Below, piece after piece: positions 20,681 through 32,117 of a DNA stretch of 64,000 bases. The notes beneath the pieces are model-generated. The model saw only the letters and a list, made by a program, of their open reading frames with translations. It did not search any database and had not been told where the DNA came from. Made by a program: the position numbers and the translations under genes. Source of the stretch: Diphasiastrum complanatum. Lineage: Eukaryota > Streptophyta > Lycopodiopsida > Lycopodiales > Lycopodiaceae. Each line of letters begins with the position of its first letter. Positions within the stretch are counted from its first letter, which is position 1. The DNA lies in assembly GCA_029204225.1 (NCBI GenBank), contig CM055099.1, forward strand, positions 60,299,919 through 60,363,918. The letters run 5' to 3'.

Positions 20681-22498
20681 ATGGAGACCGCCCTTGTAGG
20701 ATTATCGAAATTAAAAAAGTTCCATGCTGAAACAATCCGAGACTACACCTATCGGATCTATCATCTAGTGAAGGATTGTGATCTCCTGATTCCCCAACAG
20801 ATCATCATGGCAAAATACTATGTCGGACTGTCCAAAAGGATCAGATCTGGTATGGAAGAGTTAACATCCTATGCGTCGCTTGCACAACTTTGTAAGGATG
20901 CTGCCTTGATGGAAATCTCACTCGAGAAGAAGGACTTTCCCTATCCAGATGGGGAATCAGAGGAACAAAGGTCGACAACGAGCAATGATTCAACAAGAAT
21001 GGAACCCCATGCAAGGCAACAAAGTGAAGCAAGGTCAAGCAGATCAAGTGCAGCGGAAGATCAAGGACCTTGCAGTTCAAGCTATCAGCAAGTTTATGCT
21101 CGCTCTATTAAGTTTCTTGAAAAGGATGAATGTACCTTCTGCTTTGGAGATCATCCAAGTACCATGTGTCCAATCAAGAATCCGTGCTTGTTAAAAGGAC
21201 AAAATACAGAGCAGCAGGCTTGTCGACAACAAGATCCAGCGGTTCAACGGTCAGAAGCAAAATCAAGCCAACAAGGAGCTCACCAGAAGGATGGATGTTA
21301 GATTGATCCATCTAAATCACGAGTTTCTTCAACAAACAATGGCAAGGTAGAAGTTTTGGTTATATCCTCTTGCATGTCACCAAATTCAATGGAGGACCAT
21401 AACAGCCTGCCAGTCTATTTTGTGGAAGATCCTAAGGGGAATCTGTTACTTGTTTATGCTTATCAACTTAGAGGTGATGGCATACTGCACTCAGTTAGGT
21501 GCTATGGATGCGGAGGAAAACACCGTCGTGCTAAATGTCCACACCGAGGAGATCCGTCAACATTTGATCCCTCGTGTTCACAATGCGGAGTTAATCATCC
21601 ATGCAGAGATTGCCCGATGAGAAATTCACAAATAGCCAGGAGGCATTTGGCCTATGTAGACCGACATGCACCTGGGGTAACCCTTCCACCTCGAACGTAC
21701 TACAAAAGAAAAATCTTAGTGCCACTGGGTTATGAAACGAGTGACGAAGAGGACAATCTGGCAAAAGTCCCAAAGTACGCAAAGATACCCTTGGGCAAAC
21801 AAATAAGACCATCACAGAAGAAAGAGATGGTAGAATCCATCACGCCAATGGTAACTGAGGAAGTCAAGAAATTGGCATCCGACGAAGTCCAACGGATTTT
21901 ACGAAGTCTCTTGGCGCAATCACTACAAAGAATTCTTAGTGATGAATTACAAAGGGGACTAGCGTCAACAGAGCAACTTGAAGGCAATTCAACACAAGAT
22001 CCAAGGAAAAGTGCAGTCACGCAGCCTTCAACAGGAAAATGCAATGACCAAGGGAAGACTAAAGTTGATGATTGCCCCTCAACGAGCAAGATTCAACCAA
22101 AGTCTAATTGTTCCACAACTCAACAGACCCCCAAATCAATGCCAATTCAGGGTATATCCATTCTTCAAAGGCCAAATCCAGGGAATCCAAGCCCAAATAG
22201 GCCTCCAGTACAGCAAGCACCAGTGCCTACAATGTCAAAGCCTTGTCCTAAATCTTTGATATTGACTGCTGAGGAAAGTCGTCAGGTTATGGCATACCAC
22301 GAATACCTGGACAGACAAGAGATTCAAGCAAGCATGTCATATCCACATTATGATTTGGGGGAGTCCATGACATTGGGACCAGTTGCGCCAATCTATGAGG
22401 ATCCAGTTTTATCTTGGGATAATCTGATGGAATGCCTCAACTACCCAATTGTTGATGAACAAGGTTATCTGGAATGGCCACCAGACCCTTATGGGTAA
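20681..22498 (+). CDS. Gag-like protein with three short zinc knuckles, one in-frame TAG
   Basis: One frame of 606 codons is interrupted by a single TAG at 21299-21301. The N-terminal ~130 residues resemble the retrotransposon gag capsid region (SKLKKFHAETIRDYTYRIYH, then PQQIIMAKYYVGLSKRIRSG). A knuckle CTFCFGDHPSTMC lies near residue 155. After the TAG come CYGCGGKHRRAKC and CSQCGVNHPCRDC, near 21500 and 21580. All three are C-x2-C-x3-H-x4-C, one residue shorter than the canonical C-x2-C-x4-H-x4-C. The C-terminal half is Ser/Gln/Pro-rich with a helical KKEMVESITPMVTEEVKKLA segment. No protease or polymerase follows. The predicted role is packaging of element RNA with enzymes supplied in trans. 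The TAG may be a mutation or read through; sequence alone cannot tell. Confidence 0.7.
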
Positions 22499-22692
22499 TA
22501 TTGAAAATCTGGCAAGTCCAAGTTCTTGCTGATCGCCATCATCTAATAAAGCCTCAGGTTATACGTAAGCAAATTCTATCCACGCTTTTCCTGAAGCACC
22601 ATTTCCCAACAATAAAAGAACCGACAACAGTGCCCTTCACGACAATTGCAGCCTAATGCCGAAGGACCGGCACTACTTTGGGCCGTGGACCC

Positions 22693-23416
22693 TGTTGTGG
22701 GTATTTCATGTATACAAATAAATAAGTGGGTCCCACCACTTAAAATACTGTTGGCCAAGCCTTGCCTAGTGGGCCCCGTTACAGTACAATAGAATAATAA
22801 GTGCAAGGCACTGGCATCCTGTGTGTATAAGCCCAGCCACCAATGAGCACAAGTAGCAAGTTGTAATTCCTAGGAATAAGAGACTAGGGGCTTAAAACTC
22901 TAAAATGACATTAGAGGCCCTGAGTCAAGTTGCAAATAAAAAAGCTAAAAGGGCCCAACTTAAAACTCACATGAATCATGTGAGTGTCCTTGTGCTTTCT
23001 TAGCACCAATAGATTTAAGTTGTGTTTATCTTAAAGGCTTGGATTAGAATCCTTGTCCCAGTGAAGTGGCCAATGAGAGTAAAGGAGGCTCACCTCTAAA
23101 ATCTATAAGAGAGAGTCATTTCCTTTGTATTGTATCATCTTACATTCTCATTCTAATAAAACTCTCTTGATTTCTCCATCTCCATCTCTCTCTCTCCTCT
23201 CTCTCTCTCTCTTCTCCCTCTCTCCCTACGTTGGGATAGAATAGCTTTGGGTAGGCGCTCGAGCTCCAAAGCCTTTCTCAACCTAGGCATTCTCTCTCTC
23301 CCTCTCTCCATTCTCTTTCTCCTCCCTCTCCTCTCCCTCTCTCTTCTTGCTATGCAGGTGAAGGCGAGGTTGCCGCTCCCAGTGACGGACTCCTATGCTA
23401 CATCGACGACACAACA
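22693..23416 (+). repeat. 3' LTR of the gag-only element (724 bp)
   Basis: Starts TGTTGTGGGTATTTCATG and ends CGACGACACAACA. It matches the 5' LTR throughout except that it has a single copy of the 297-bp segment and only short CT-rich runs. It carries ATCTATAAGAGAGAG near 23102 as a likely TATA region. Confidence 0.85.
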
Positions 23417-25070
23417 ACAGCATGCCCAAAACCTCTATGATTGGGCACAGTTTGCTTTGAACTGCCTTCATGAGTGCCTTAAGAACAAGCAGCCATTAAC
23501 CATACTGGGATATCTCATGACAGATATCACTCTCCAACAAGTACAAAATGGACCCAAGCTTCAACAAAACCTACAGATTGCAGACAAAGCATGGGACATT
23601 CCCATTGGGTCAAAACAGTCCAACGTGCATGCTCACGGGCTACTTCGCCATCGGGACTCCAACCCAAAAGAGTCAACACCAGTATTCTTCCACTGGTATA
23701 GAAGCAGAAAACCTCACAACCAGACCCATAAGCAGCCGCATTCTCAGAAGCTCAAGAGGCCGATACCTCCAAGGCCCAGTTGCCAAACACCTGGCAACAA
23801 AGAATACAAAGGAAGCTTCAAGCTAGGAGAACATCACCAACTGGAATAGCATCAGACAGTTCAGCTTCCGATGATGGAAGCTCCACTTCAGCATCCCAAC
23901 AACACTCATCACCCTCACACATCATTGATGGGGGTGATGGAGCAACTACATCTACACCAGCACCAGACACGACCACATTACAAGTCGTGGTTCAACCAGA
24001 CAACGTCACCACCCCACCCACATTGATTACCACACCAATGCCGCCAATGTCACCACATGCAACAGTTTTTTTTTTTTTTTTTTTTTTGGGGGGGGGGACT
24101 AGGGAGTTCCAGTCCTCGAGACACGAAAGCGGCCAAGCAGCCACAAAGTCAACAACCACAGGCCCAATAAGTCCACATCTTGGACACTTCACAATATTTT
24201 GATGTTGCGGACCTGATGGAAATAAGCGATGATGAACCAGAGAAGGTGGATCAGTCAGGAAGAAGTCTGACCTCTCCAATAACCACCACCACAACAACCA
24301 CCATTGCCACTAACATCATTCCTCCACTCCCTCCACCTCCATCTTCAGTGCCTACACAACACGTATTCTTTGTATTAGCTTCACCAGCTCACACCCCTGA
24401 CCAGTACCCAATCCTCACTAACCCTAAGAAGCTCTCTGAAGCAGCTAAGTGCTCAATGATCGGCCTATCTGAAGCAAGCCACCACATGCATTGGTTGGTA
24501 AGCCAGCATTAGACGCTCGAGAACGAGGTCAAGTACCAAGACCAAGAAATTGCGCAACAACAGAGGCTGGACAAAGAGAAGGAAAAGGAGATAGAGGAAA
24601 TTAGATCCATGATGGTTGGGCAAAAGACCACTCTAGAAGAGGTTCAGCAGCAACTGAAGCACCAGATGGTCCAGATCAACCAAGTACGAGACGGATCATC
24701 AGGTGAAATGATAATTGATGCCCCTCTAGTTAAGCCCGAGGACATACAATTTCAGGCCCCACAGGCCTCAGCCATCCGGATGGAAAAGTATGTGTGTCTG
24801 ATCCAAGGATGGGAAGCCGAGAAAAAGAATTTTGAAAATATTGTGGCCAAGCAAGAAAAGATCATCCTGGAGTCCCAGAAGCAGCTAGAAGACACAAAGA
24901 AGGCCCTCCAACAAGTCTTGGACAAGGTGAACTAGTTGTGGGACACGGCGTGCAAGGCCCAAGCAGGTGCTCATTCGAAGAAACCACGGGACGATGATGG
25001 GAATGACGGAGCCGGAAATAAGGATGGGCAAACCCGACCATCAGATGGTAGTTCGAAATCGGGTATCTAG
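23417..25070 (+). pseudogene. Retroelement-borne coiled-coil ORF, copy 1 (broken)
   Basis: Immediately after the 3' LTR a reading frame continues with NLYDWAQFALNCLHECLKNK and ILGYLMTDITLQQVQ. After a shift near 23800 it reads a Ser/Thr/Pro-rich low-complexity centre (SDSSASDDGSSTSASQQHSS). A T22-G11 run breaks the frame at 24066-24098. It resumes with YFDVADLMEISDDEPEKV, a TAG at 24510, and a long coiled coil (KEKEKEIEEIRSMMVGQKTT ... AKQEKIILESQKQLEDTKKA) ending near 24935, with a short tail to 25067. I recognise no family. It has the same architecture as the minus-strand ORF at 32900-34943: N-terminal helical domain with Y-[ND]-W, PST-rich middle, coiled-coil end. Confidence 0.5.
24066..24098. 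repeat. T22-G11 homopolymer junction
   Basis: Twenty-two T then eleven G, inside the broken coiled-coil ORF. This is likely slippage or an assembly-sensitive site. Confidence 0.9.
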
Positions 25071-25279
25071 AGAGCGGAGCTGCTTCCAGAGTTTTTTCCC
25101 CTCCCCCTCCCACTTTTAACCCCTCCTCTTATTCCGCATTTAATTTTTCTAAAACATTCATTCCAACTTACCCTATTTTTGCATCTTCCCTCTCTCCACC
25201 ACTGTACTAGGTTTCTTTCCTTGCCTAACCTAAATCCAAAATCTAGTCAATCTAGCATCATAGAGACGGAGTTAGTTGT

Positions 25280-25835
25280 CACGCGTAGATTCATTCCCAT
25301 GAGTGCGATAGTTTAGTTCAAATTTCAGCATGAATGGAAGATCTAAATCTAACTCTACATCCATTAACCCTACTCATTAACACTAAGATCCATTAACACT
25401 GCGATCCACAAGAAAGATAGCTAACTCTTTCTCTCTCTCTCTTTCTTTTTCATAAAAAGTATAATAACACTCAATCCCAATAATATTCAGATCTAATAAT
25501 TAGGAAAATCCAAAGAAAGCGTGAGAGATGGAGAAGGAAAGAAGAAGAGCAAGGATATTCATCAATCCATTTCTGAAGAGAACCAATCTGCTTTATTGAA
25601 ATGAGGAAATGAACATGAGGAGCAACTCGAGTTGGTCCCTTCTTATAGTAGAGAGGAGGACCCTGGCCTCTGAATCCTATTGGTCCAGTCTTGCCTCTCT
25701 TTTTATTCAAATTTAAAAAAGTGTGGGAAGCATCAAAATTGGAAGGAAACCCAACTTTATTCACTAACTTGTTATTTAGGCCCTACAACATTAAAAGTCT
25801 CGCAAAAAGGCCTAAACGGTCCTTTTATTGACTTT
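25280..25835 (-). repeat. Minus-strand LTR (left part), split by the Copia insertion
   Basis: Read on the minus strand, this continues the LTR that begins TGTTGGAGGGTTTGC at 32117. It has promoter-like CTACTATAAGAAGGG (around 25645) and CAATAAAG polyadenylation-type sequence (around 25592), in the right order for an LTR. The true left end is not certain. TGTCACGCG at ~25279 is one candidate, giving a CA end on the minus strand. Confidence 0.45.
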
Positions 25836-26517
25836 TGTAAAAATTACAGCAAATAAGGATCCTAAAACACTTTAAATGATGAGGGAAACAATAGATTATG
25901 ATTTCATAAGATTAGCACAAGTTGAACCATCAAAATCCATCAAAAATCTATGCTTGAACCTCACTAAATGGCCCAAATCCTTGAAGAAGGCTTCACACAT
26001 GTGAAAGTACGGCCTCCCACAGTCTGAGTACTGTACACCAGACCTACATTCAATCCTATAATCATTAGTAATCACAAGTACTCAAACAATTATGAACATA
26101 GAGAGCAATTGCACCATTATGAGAGAAAAAACATGAAATTGCTTGATTGATTTTGGTGAGATATCATCACCTATATATACATGATCCATCACGGTTTTGG
26201 GCAGGTATGAGTAGCCCTAAACCTATCCCTAATGCTAATTTTGGTGGATCTTTCATCCCTACCAAGTTAGGGTTGGAATCTTGGAGATCCCTCAACAATG
26301 CAAAAATTACCAAAAATAGCTCCTATTTTTTCTCCCTTGTATCTAAGCATAATTTGGACTCATTCCAAAGGTTCTAACACTTAGGTCTACTTGAGAACAT
26401 CCTTATGAATGGAATCCTATGCTATTTGGCACGTGTGACAAGCCACATCATGACCATCTAACTATTTACAAGTCATATGACCAAAACTAGTCAAGCTAGA
26501 ATTGTGAATTTTTAACA
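25836..26517 (-). repeat. 3' LTR of the intact Copia element (682 bp)
   Basis: On the plus strand it runs TGTAAAAATTACAGC ... GAATTTTTAACA, and in element orientation TGTTAAAAATTC ... TTACA. It contains CTATATATACATG (TATA-like) near 26170. Compared with the other LTR it has A, C, C where that copy has G, A, A, in the CACAC(A/G)TGTG, CCTC(C/A)CACAG and CCTA(C/A)ATTC contexts. Confidence 0.93.
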
Positions 26518-26529
26518 CTCCTCCTCACT
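26518..26529 (-). other. Copia polypurine tract
   Basis: On the minus strand AGTGAGGAGGAG directly abuts the 3' LTR start TGTTAAAAATTC, two to three bases after the polyprotein stop. Confidence 0.8.
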
Positions 26530-26531
26530 AT

Positions 26532-29500
26532 CTAGCTTGGTTCAATAATTGCTTTACTAATCACTCCAAGTGATGATCTGAACTTCATAAAAGGTGTCTT
26601 TTGAAGTGGTTTAGTAAGTAGATCAGCTACACATTCATTGCTTGGAACATGCTCCAAAGCAATCTCCTTGGCTTGCACCATTTCTCTCACAAAGTGATGG
26701 CATATCTCAATGTGCTTAGATCTTGCATGGAAGATTGGGTTAGATGCAAGGTGTTGGGCTGATATATTGTCATTGTAGATGATTGGTGCCTCCTCTGAAT
26801 CCATGATCTTTAGTTCCACCAATAATCTCTTGATCCAAAGTACCTCCTTTGTAGTGGTTGTCAAAGCTTTGTACTCGGCCTCGGTTGAAGATAGAGATAT
26901 AGTTTCTTGCTTTTTTGAAAGCCATGAAACCACACCTTCTCCTATGAAAGTTGAATAGGCACTTGTTGATTTCCTATCCCTCTTGTCCCCTGCAAAATCT
27001 GAATCACTAAATGCATGAAGGTTAATCACATCTCCTCTATATAGAATCCCAAAATCCAATGTACCCGAGATGTATCTTAGAATCCTCTTAGCCTTTTTCC
27101 AATGGATATTCAATGGCTTTTGCATGGATCGGCTCAACCTACATACACTAAAGCTAAGATCTGGTCTAGTTATAGTGATCCACATTAAGGAACCTATAAG
27201 TTGCCTAAACAAAGTGATGTCCATGAAGGATCTTTCATCATCTTCATTTGGCACTTTTACATCTTGCTCCATTGGTGTGTCAACACTTTTGCATACTTCC
27301 ATCTTAAACTTCTTCAAAAGACTTTGAGCATAGTTTACTTGACTTATAAAGATAAAATCAGACCCTCTAAGTACTTCTATGCCTAAGATGAAGTGAAGAC
27401 ACCCTAGATCTACCATCTTGAACTCTAAGGATAGATCTATCTTGATTTTTTCAATACCATCAACACTATTTCCACTAATGATGATGTCATCTACATAAAT
27501 GAGTAAAAGTACAATACCAACATCATCAAACTTAATGTAAAGAGTGGGATCATATTCACTTTGAACAAAAGAAAGTGAAATAAGATAGCAATGTAGTCTT
27601 GAATTCCAAGATCTCGAGGCTTGCTTCAAGCCATAGATGCTTCTTTGGAGATGGCATACTTTGTTCTCCATTCCATGCTTGATGAACCCTTGTGGCTGCT
27701 CCATATAGATATCCTCTTCCAAAAAACCATTCAAGAAAGCATTAGAGACATCCATTTGACATAGAATCCATCCAAAATGTGATGCAAGTGCAATGATTAG
27801 TCTTATTGTGACCATCTTGGCCACGGGTGCAAAAGTTTCCTCATAGTCTATCCCTCTCTCTTGAGCATAACCTTTTGCAACTAATCTTGCTTTATGTTTG
27901 TTAACACTCCCATTTGCATTCAACTTAAGCTTGAAGACCCACTTGCATCCTATTACATTCCTTTGAGGTCTCTCAACAAGCAACCAAGTTTCATTCTCAA
28001 TCAAGGCATCATACTCATCCAACATAGCTTTATACCATTCTTTGGAGTTCAATGCATCTTCAACATTAGACGGTTCTTCAAAACTAGATAAAGCATAAGA
28101 AGTGGATGAGATACCCTCAACTTGCTGTCCTTTGCCTTGATATGTGAGCCTTGATGGCTCCACTTTTGCCCTTGAAGATCTCCTTGGTGTGATAGGTGGG
28201 TTTGGTGCTTGCTCCTCCATGAGCTCCTCCTCAAAACCAAGATCTTGCTCCTCGGCCATCTTCTTCTTGATTGTTGGAGCACTTGAGCCTTCTTCAAGCA
28301 TATGCATATGATGTTCATCAAAGATGACATCCCTTGAAACAACAAATTTGTTCAAGGATGGGAGATAGAGTTTGTAGCCCTTGCTTGAGCTTGCATATCC
28401 AAGCATGATCCCTCTTGTGGAAGATGGATCCTCCTTGGTTCTTGTTTCCAATGGCACATGCACATAACATATACACCCAAAAACTTTCAAGTGATTAAGA
28501 TTGGGTTTCTTTCCATACAACATCTCATAAGGAGTTTTGCCTTCAATTGCTTTGCAAGACACCCTATTCATCAAGTAGTTTGCACATACAAGAGACTCAC
28601 CCCAAAAGGATTTGGGCAAACAAGCATCTAATCTTAAAGCCTTAGAACATTCACATAATGTTCTATTCCTTCTTTCAGCAACTCCATTTTGTTGAGGAGT
28701 GTAAGGACAAGAAGTCTCTTTCTTGATCCCTTCCTCCTCACAAAAGGCCTTGAACTCATTGGAGATGAATTCTCCACCATTGTCACTTCTAAGAATCTTG
28801 ATGCTATGATTATGATGCTTTTCCACAGACAACTTGAACTTTACAAAAGTATCAAATACTTGAGACTTGAAGGAAAGTAAGAACACCCAACAATATCTTG
28901 AGTAGTCATCAATGAAGGTTAAAAACATGGATGAACCTCCATTAGATTTGGTGCTAGCAATGTGCACATCCGAGTGTATGAGTTCAAGAGGATGAGATGA
29001 CTTTGTGATGGAGTTAGGAAACACCTTCTTATGTGCCTTGGATAAGGCACAAGCTTCACAAACCTTGTCTTCCTTCCCAATAGACCTTGGTAGGCCTAAA
29101 GCATACTCCTCCTTGATCATAGCCTCCATGGAACCCGAGTTGACATGTCCAAGTCTTTTGTGCCATAAAGTAAAGGTAGATATCTTGCTCTTCTCGGCCA
29201 ACATGACAACATTAGTATCCACAAATGCATCCAGCTTATAAAGTTTGCCAAGTCTAGTGCCCTTAGCCACTATCTTACCCTTCTTCTTGATGAAACATTC
29301 ATTTGAAGCAAAGTCAACATTGAAACCATTGTCTACCATTTGGCCAACACTTAGTAGATTCTTTGTTATTGTAGGAATGTACAAAACACCTTCTATGTTG
29401 ATCTTTTTGGAAGATCCTAAGCAAAGGGGAATGCTACCAACTCCTTCAATCTTACAAGCTTCATCATTTGCTGTATAGATAGACTTTATAGGTCCATCAT

Positions 29501-30500
29501 AAGATAAGAGAGAAGAGAAAAACTCCCTTTTACTAGTCATGTGTGAACTAGCACCCGAGTCAATCCACCAAGGATCTTCTCCTTTGAAGCTTGTTGAAGA
29601 AAATATGGACATCATGAGAGAGTCCTCATGTGAACTCTCCTCCTCCTCCTCTTTGCTCATGTTGGCTTGGCTTTGATCTTGCTTCCTCTTGAAGCATTCC
29701 GAGGCATAATGCCCCATCTTGCTACAATAGTAGCACTTCACCTTTGATTTGTCCTTCTTGACTTTGGTGGTTGATGGAGATGCCTTTGGGGGTCCTTCTT
29801 GATCCTCAAGCTTTGTAGACTTCTTGAATGTTGATCCTTTGCCTTTGGACTTGCCTTTGCCTTTGGTGAAGAGAGCTTGGTCATCTCCACCTTGGATGGA
29901 AAGCCTATCCATCCTCTCTTGCATTTGGCTCCTTCTTGATTCCTCGGCCATGAGCGTGCCTTGGAGTTCTTCAAGTATGGGTAGCTTACCCATAATTGCA
30001 TATCCCTGAACCAAATTGTCAAATTCAAAGCTTAGTCCATTCAATATGAGTTGAACAAGCTCTTCATCCTTGATAGGGTCACCTATAAAGGCTAGCTCTT
30101 TGTTCAATTCCTTTACTCTTAGGACAAAAGTATGTGCACTCTCTCCTTTCTTTTGATAGCTTCTATAGATTTGATTCTTCAAAGCTAACATTCTAGTTTG
30201 GTTCTTGGATTCATAGACCTTTTGCAAAGTCTCCCAAGCATCTTGAGCTGAAGTGCAATCTCCTACCTCTCTTAAGAGTTCATTTGCAACATTCATTTTT
30301 ATGCAATGTAGTGCAACATTGCACCTCTTGATGTATTTGGCTTTTTCTTGAGGATGAATAGGTTCACCCTCCTTACCATTTAAAATTTCCATCAGATCTT
30401 GCATGATCATGATAGATTCCATTCTAACTTTCCATATGGAATAGTTAGTTTTGTTGAGCCTTTCATTAGTATCCAAAAGATATGCATTTATAGATGCCAT
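26532..30500 (-). CDS. Copia gag-pol polyprotein, 1322 aa, intact
   Basis: Domain order is gag (UBN2-type, ~1-230), zinc knuckle CYYCSKMGHYASEC (~256-269), aspartic protease WWIDSGASSHMT (Asp ~314), and pre-integrase zinc site LWHKRLGHVNSGSM (~445). The integrase core follows: HSDVH ~505, RSDNGGEF ~574, QNGVAERRNRT ~605, giving the D-D-E set. Reverse transcriptase comes next, with WVFKLKLNANGS and the active site YVDDIIISG (~1003). RNase H ends the protein, with SDSDFAGDKRDRKST (~1170) and LSSTEAEYKAL (~1205). Integrase before RT defines Ty1/Copia. There are no stops or frameshifts and the length is normal. The protein yields virus-like particle and replication enzymes of the element; transcription would come from the LTR at 31312-31993. 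Confidence 0.95.
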   Translation of the reverse strand: MASINAYLLDTNERLNKTNYSIWKVRMESIMIMQDLMEILNGKEGEPIHPQEKAKYIKRCNVALHCIKMNVANELLREVGDCTSAQDAWETLQKVYESKNQTRMLALKNQIYRSYQKKGESAHTFVLRVKELNKELAFIGDPIKDEELVQLILNGLSFEFDNLVQGYAIMGKLPILEELQGTLMAEESRRSQMQERMDRLSIQGGDDQALFTKGKGKSKGKGSTFKKSTKLEDQEGPPKASPSTTKVKKDKSKVKCYYCSKMGHYASECFKRKQDQSQANMSKEEEEESSHEDSLMMSIFSSTSFKGEDPWWIDSGASSHMTSKREFFSSLLSYDGPIKSIYTANDEACKIEGVGSIPLCLGSSKKINIEGVLYIPTITKNLLSVGQMVDNGFNVDFASNECFIKKKGKIVAKGTRLGKLYKLDAFVDTNVVMLAEKSKISTFTLWHKRLGHVNSGSMEAMIKEEYALGLPRSIGKEDKVCEACALSKAHKKVFPNSITKSSHPLELIHSDVHIASTKSNGGSSMFLTFIDDYSRYCWVFLLSFKSQVFDTFVKFKLSVEKHHNHSIKILRSDNGGEFISNEFKAFCEEEGIKKETSCPYTPQQNGVAERRNRTLCECSKALRLDACLPKSFWGESLVCANYLMNRVSCKAIEGKTPYEMLYGKKPNLNHLKVFGCICYVHVPLETRTKEDPSSTRGIMLGYASSSKGYKLYLPSLNKFVVSRDVIFDEHHMHMLEEGSSAPTIKKKMAEEQDLGFEEELMEEQAPNPPITPRRSSRAKVEPSRLTYQGKGQQVEGISSTSYALSSFEEPSNVEDALNSKEWYKAMLDEYDALIENETWLLVERPQRNVIGCKWVFKLKLNANGSVNKHKARLVAKGYAQERGIDYEETFAPVAKMVTIRLIIALASHFGWILCQMDVSNAFLNGFLEEDIYMEQPQGFIKHGMENKVCHLQRSIYGLKQASRSWNSRLHCYLISLSFVQSEYDPTLYIKFDDVGIVLLLIYVDDIIISGNSVDGIEKIKIDLSLEFKMVDLGCLHFILGIEVLRGSDFIFISQVNYAQSLLKKFKMEVCKSVDTPMEQDVKVPNEDDERSFMDITLFRQLIGSLMWITITRPDLSFSVCRLSRSMQKPLNIHWKKAKRILRYISGTLDFGILYRGDVINLHAFSDSDFAGDKRDRKSTSAYSTFIGEGVVSWLSKKQETISLSSTEAEYKALTTTTKEVLWIKRLLVELKIMDSEEAPIIYNDNISAQHLASNPIFHARSKHIEICHHFVREMVQAKEIALEHVPSNECVADLLTKPLQKTPFMKFRSSLGVISKAIIEPS

Positions 30501-31299
30501 CTAGTCTCCTAATCAAGGACTTGACACAAATGAAGGTTACTTCTATTGATTTGATTGAAGGTCTACCTTATCCCACTTCTTAGGGACCTGAAAAGATCAG
30601 TAATAGACTTCCTATAAAGATCTAAGAATGATCTCTAACAAAATCAAATCATAGAATACTAGAAACAATGCACTTGCTTGATTGAAGTAGACAATACTAG
30701 TAGAATTGCCCCTCTTTCTATAAAGAACATTAAAGCTTCCAAATGATCTGATCAAGAGTGAATTTCAGCAACCTAATATACTTCCAAAATCACTTGTAAA
30801 AGATCTAAATGGAACTTAATGAGGATGCAACACAATCTACTATCCAATCACAAGCAAAAAATGATCAAAATTGATGAAAAATTGATCTAATTTGGTGCAT
30901 AAGTCAAGCAATGGTTGGACTGAACCTAAATCACTTTAGGAGGTGCCTACTACACCTTAGAACAGCCTTGAAGAGTCCCCAAAACTCTGATCTTCCCTCT
31001 CCTTGAATGCTAGAAAGCCTTCTCTATGAAATCACCTCCAAAACTCGCTTAGAAATCAATGCTTGGAGCAAGCAAAACTTGCTATCTTGGTAATGTGAAT
31101 TGAATTCAACTTTGCCTCTGGTTTTAGACACCTAAACACCTGCAAATGAAGTCACACAACACCAATCTCCAATGTATTTGACTCACTTTGAGTTCTAGAA
31201 TCAATACTAGATGCTAAGATCCAATCTACACAAGATTTAGATCAAAAATTGTGATCAAATTGAATGCAAACCAAGGATTTAGCTCATTTCAGCCTTTAG

Positions 31300-31311
31300 G
31301 CTCTGATACCA
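31300..31311 (-). other. Copia primer-binding site
   Basis: On the minus strand TGGTATCAGAGC lies directly after the 5' LTR end, matching the initiator tRNA-Met 3' end used by plant Copia elements. Confidence 0.92.
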
Positions 31312-31993
31312 TGTAAAAATTACAGCAAATAAGGATCCTAAAACACTTTAAATGATGAGGGAAACAATAGATTATGATTTCATAAGATTAGCACAAGTTG
31401 AACCATCAAAATCCATCAAAAATCTATGCTTGAACCTCACTAAATGGCCCAAATCCTTGAAGAAGGCTTCACACGTGTGAAAGTACGGCCTCACACAGTC
31501 TGAGTACTGTACACCAGACCTAAATTCAATCCTATAATCATTAGTAATCACAAGTACTCAAACAATTATGAACATAGAGAGCAATTGCACCATTATGAGA
31601 GAAAAAACATGAAATTGCTTGATTGATTTTGGTGAGATATCATCACCTATATATACATGATCCATCACGGTTTTGGGCAGGTATGAGTAGCCCTAAACCT
31701 ATCCCTAATGCTAATTTTGGTGGATCTTTCATCCCTACCAAGTTAGGGTTGGAATCTTGGAGATCCCTCAACAATGCAAAAATTACCAAAAATAGCTCCT
31801 ATTTTTTCTCCCTTGTATCTAAGCATAATTTGGACTCATTCCAAAGGTTCTAACACTTAGGTCTACTTGAGAACATCCTTATGAATGGAATCCTATGCTA
31901 TTTGGCACGTGTGACAAGCCACATCATGACCATCTAACTATTTACAAGTCATATGACCAAAACTAGTCAAGCTAGAATTGTGAATTTTTAACA
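31312..31993 (-). repeat. 5' LTR of the intact Copia element (682 bp)
   Basis: Same length as the 3' LTR and near-identical. In element orientation it should hold the promoter. TATATATA-type sequence lies near 31648 on both strands. Confidence 0.93.
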
Positions 31994-32117
31994 CTTTTAA
32001 CTAATTAATCAAATAACTATGTGATCATCGGGTTGGACTTACACACGCAGGGTGCCAAATCTCTCTCACTTATTAACTAGGGTTAGGGTTGCCTTGGGAT
32101 CCGCAAACCCTCCAACA
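31994..32117 (-). repeat. Minus-strand LTR (right part), start of older element's 3' LTR
   Basis: On the minus strand TTTTGGTGGGGGATAC (polypurine tract) is followed by TGTTGGAGGGTTTGCGG, an LTR start with its edge at 32117. The sequence runs up to the Copia insertion and resumes at 25835. This orients the older element as minus, with its ORF at 32900-34943. Confidence 0.6.

Larger units (their letters stand above)
25836..31993 (-). mobile_element. Intact young Ty1/Copia retrotransposon, 6158 bp
   Basis: The element has two 682-bp LTRs, a primer-binding site, one uninterrupted 1322-codon gag-pol frame and a polypurine tract, all on the minus strand. The LTRs differ by only about three substitutions that I can find, so insertion was recent. 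Flanking CTTT occurs on both sides (25832-25835 and 31994-31997), a 4-bp match that could be a 5-bp CTTTT duplication with one T lost. It sits inside the LTR of an older minus-strand element. All core domains look complete, so mobility is possible. Confidence 0.93.

Noticed and set aside
20841-22089. Antisense ORFs opposite the gag-like frame
   Set aside because: Shadow frames of the supported plus-strand gag.
26147-26377. Identical 76-codon ORFs in both Copia LTRs (also 31623-31853)
   Set aside because: Identity comes from the LTR duplication, on the strand opposite to the element's transcription. No domain evidence.
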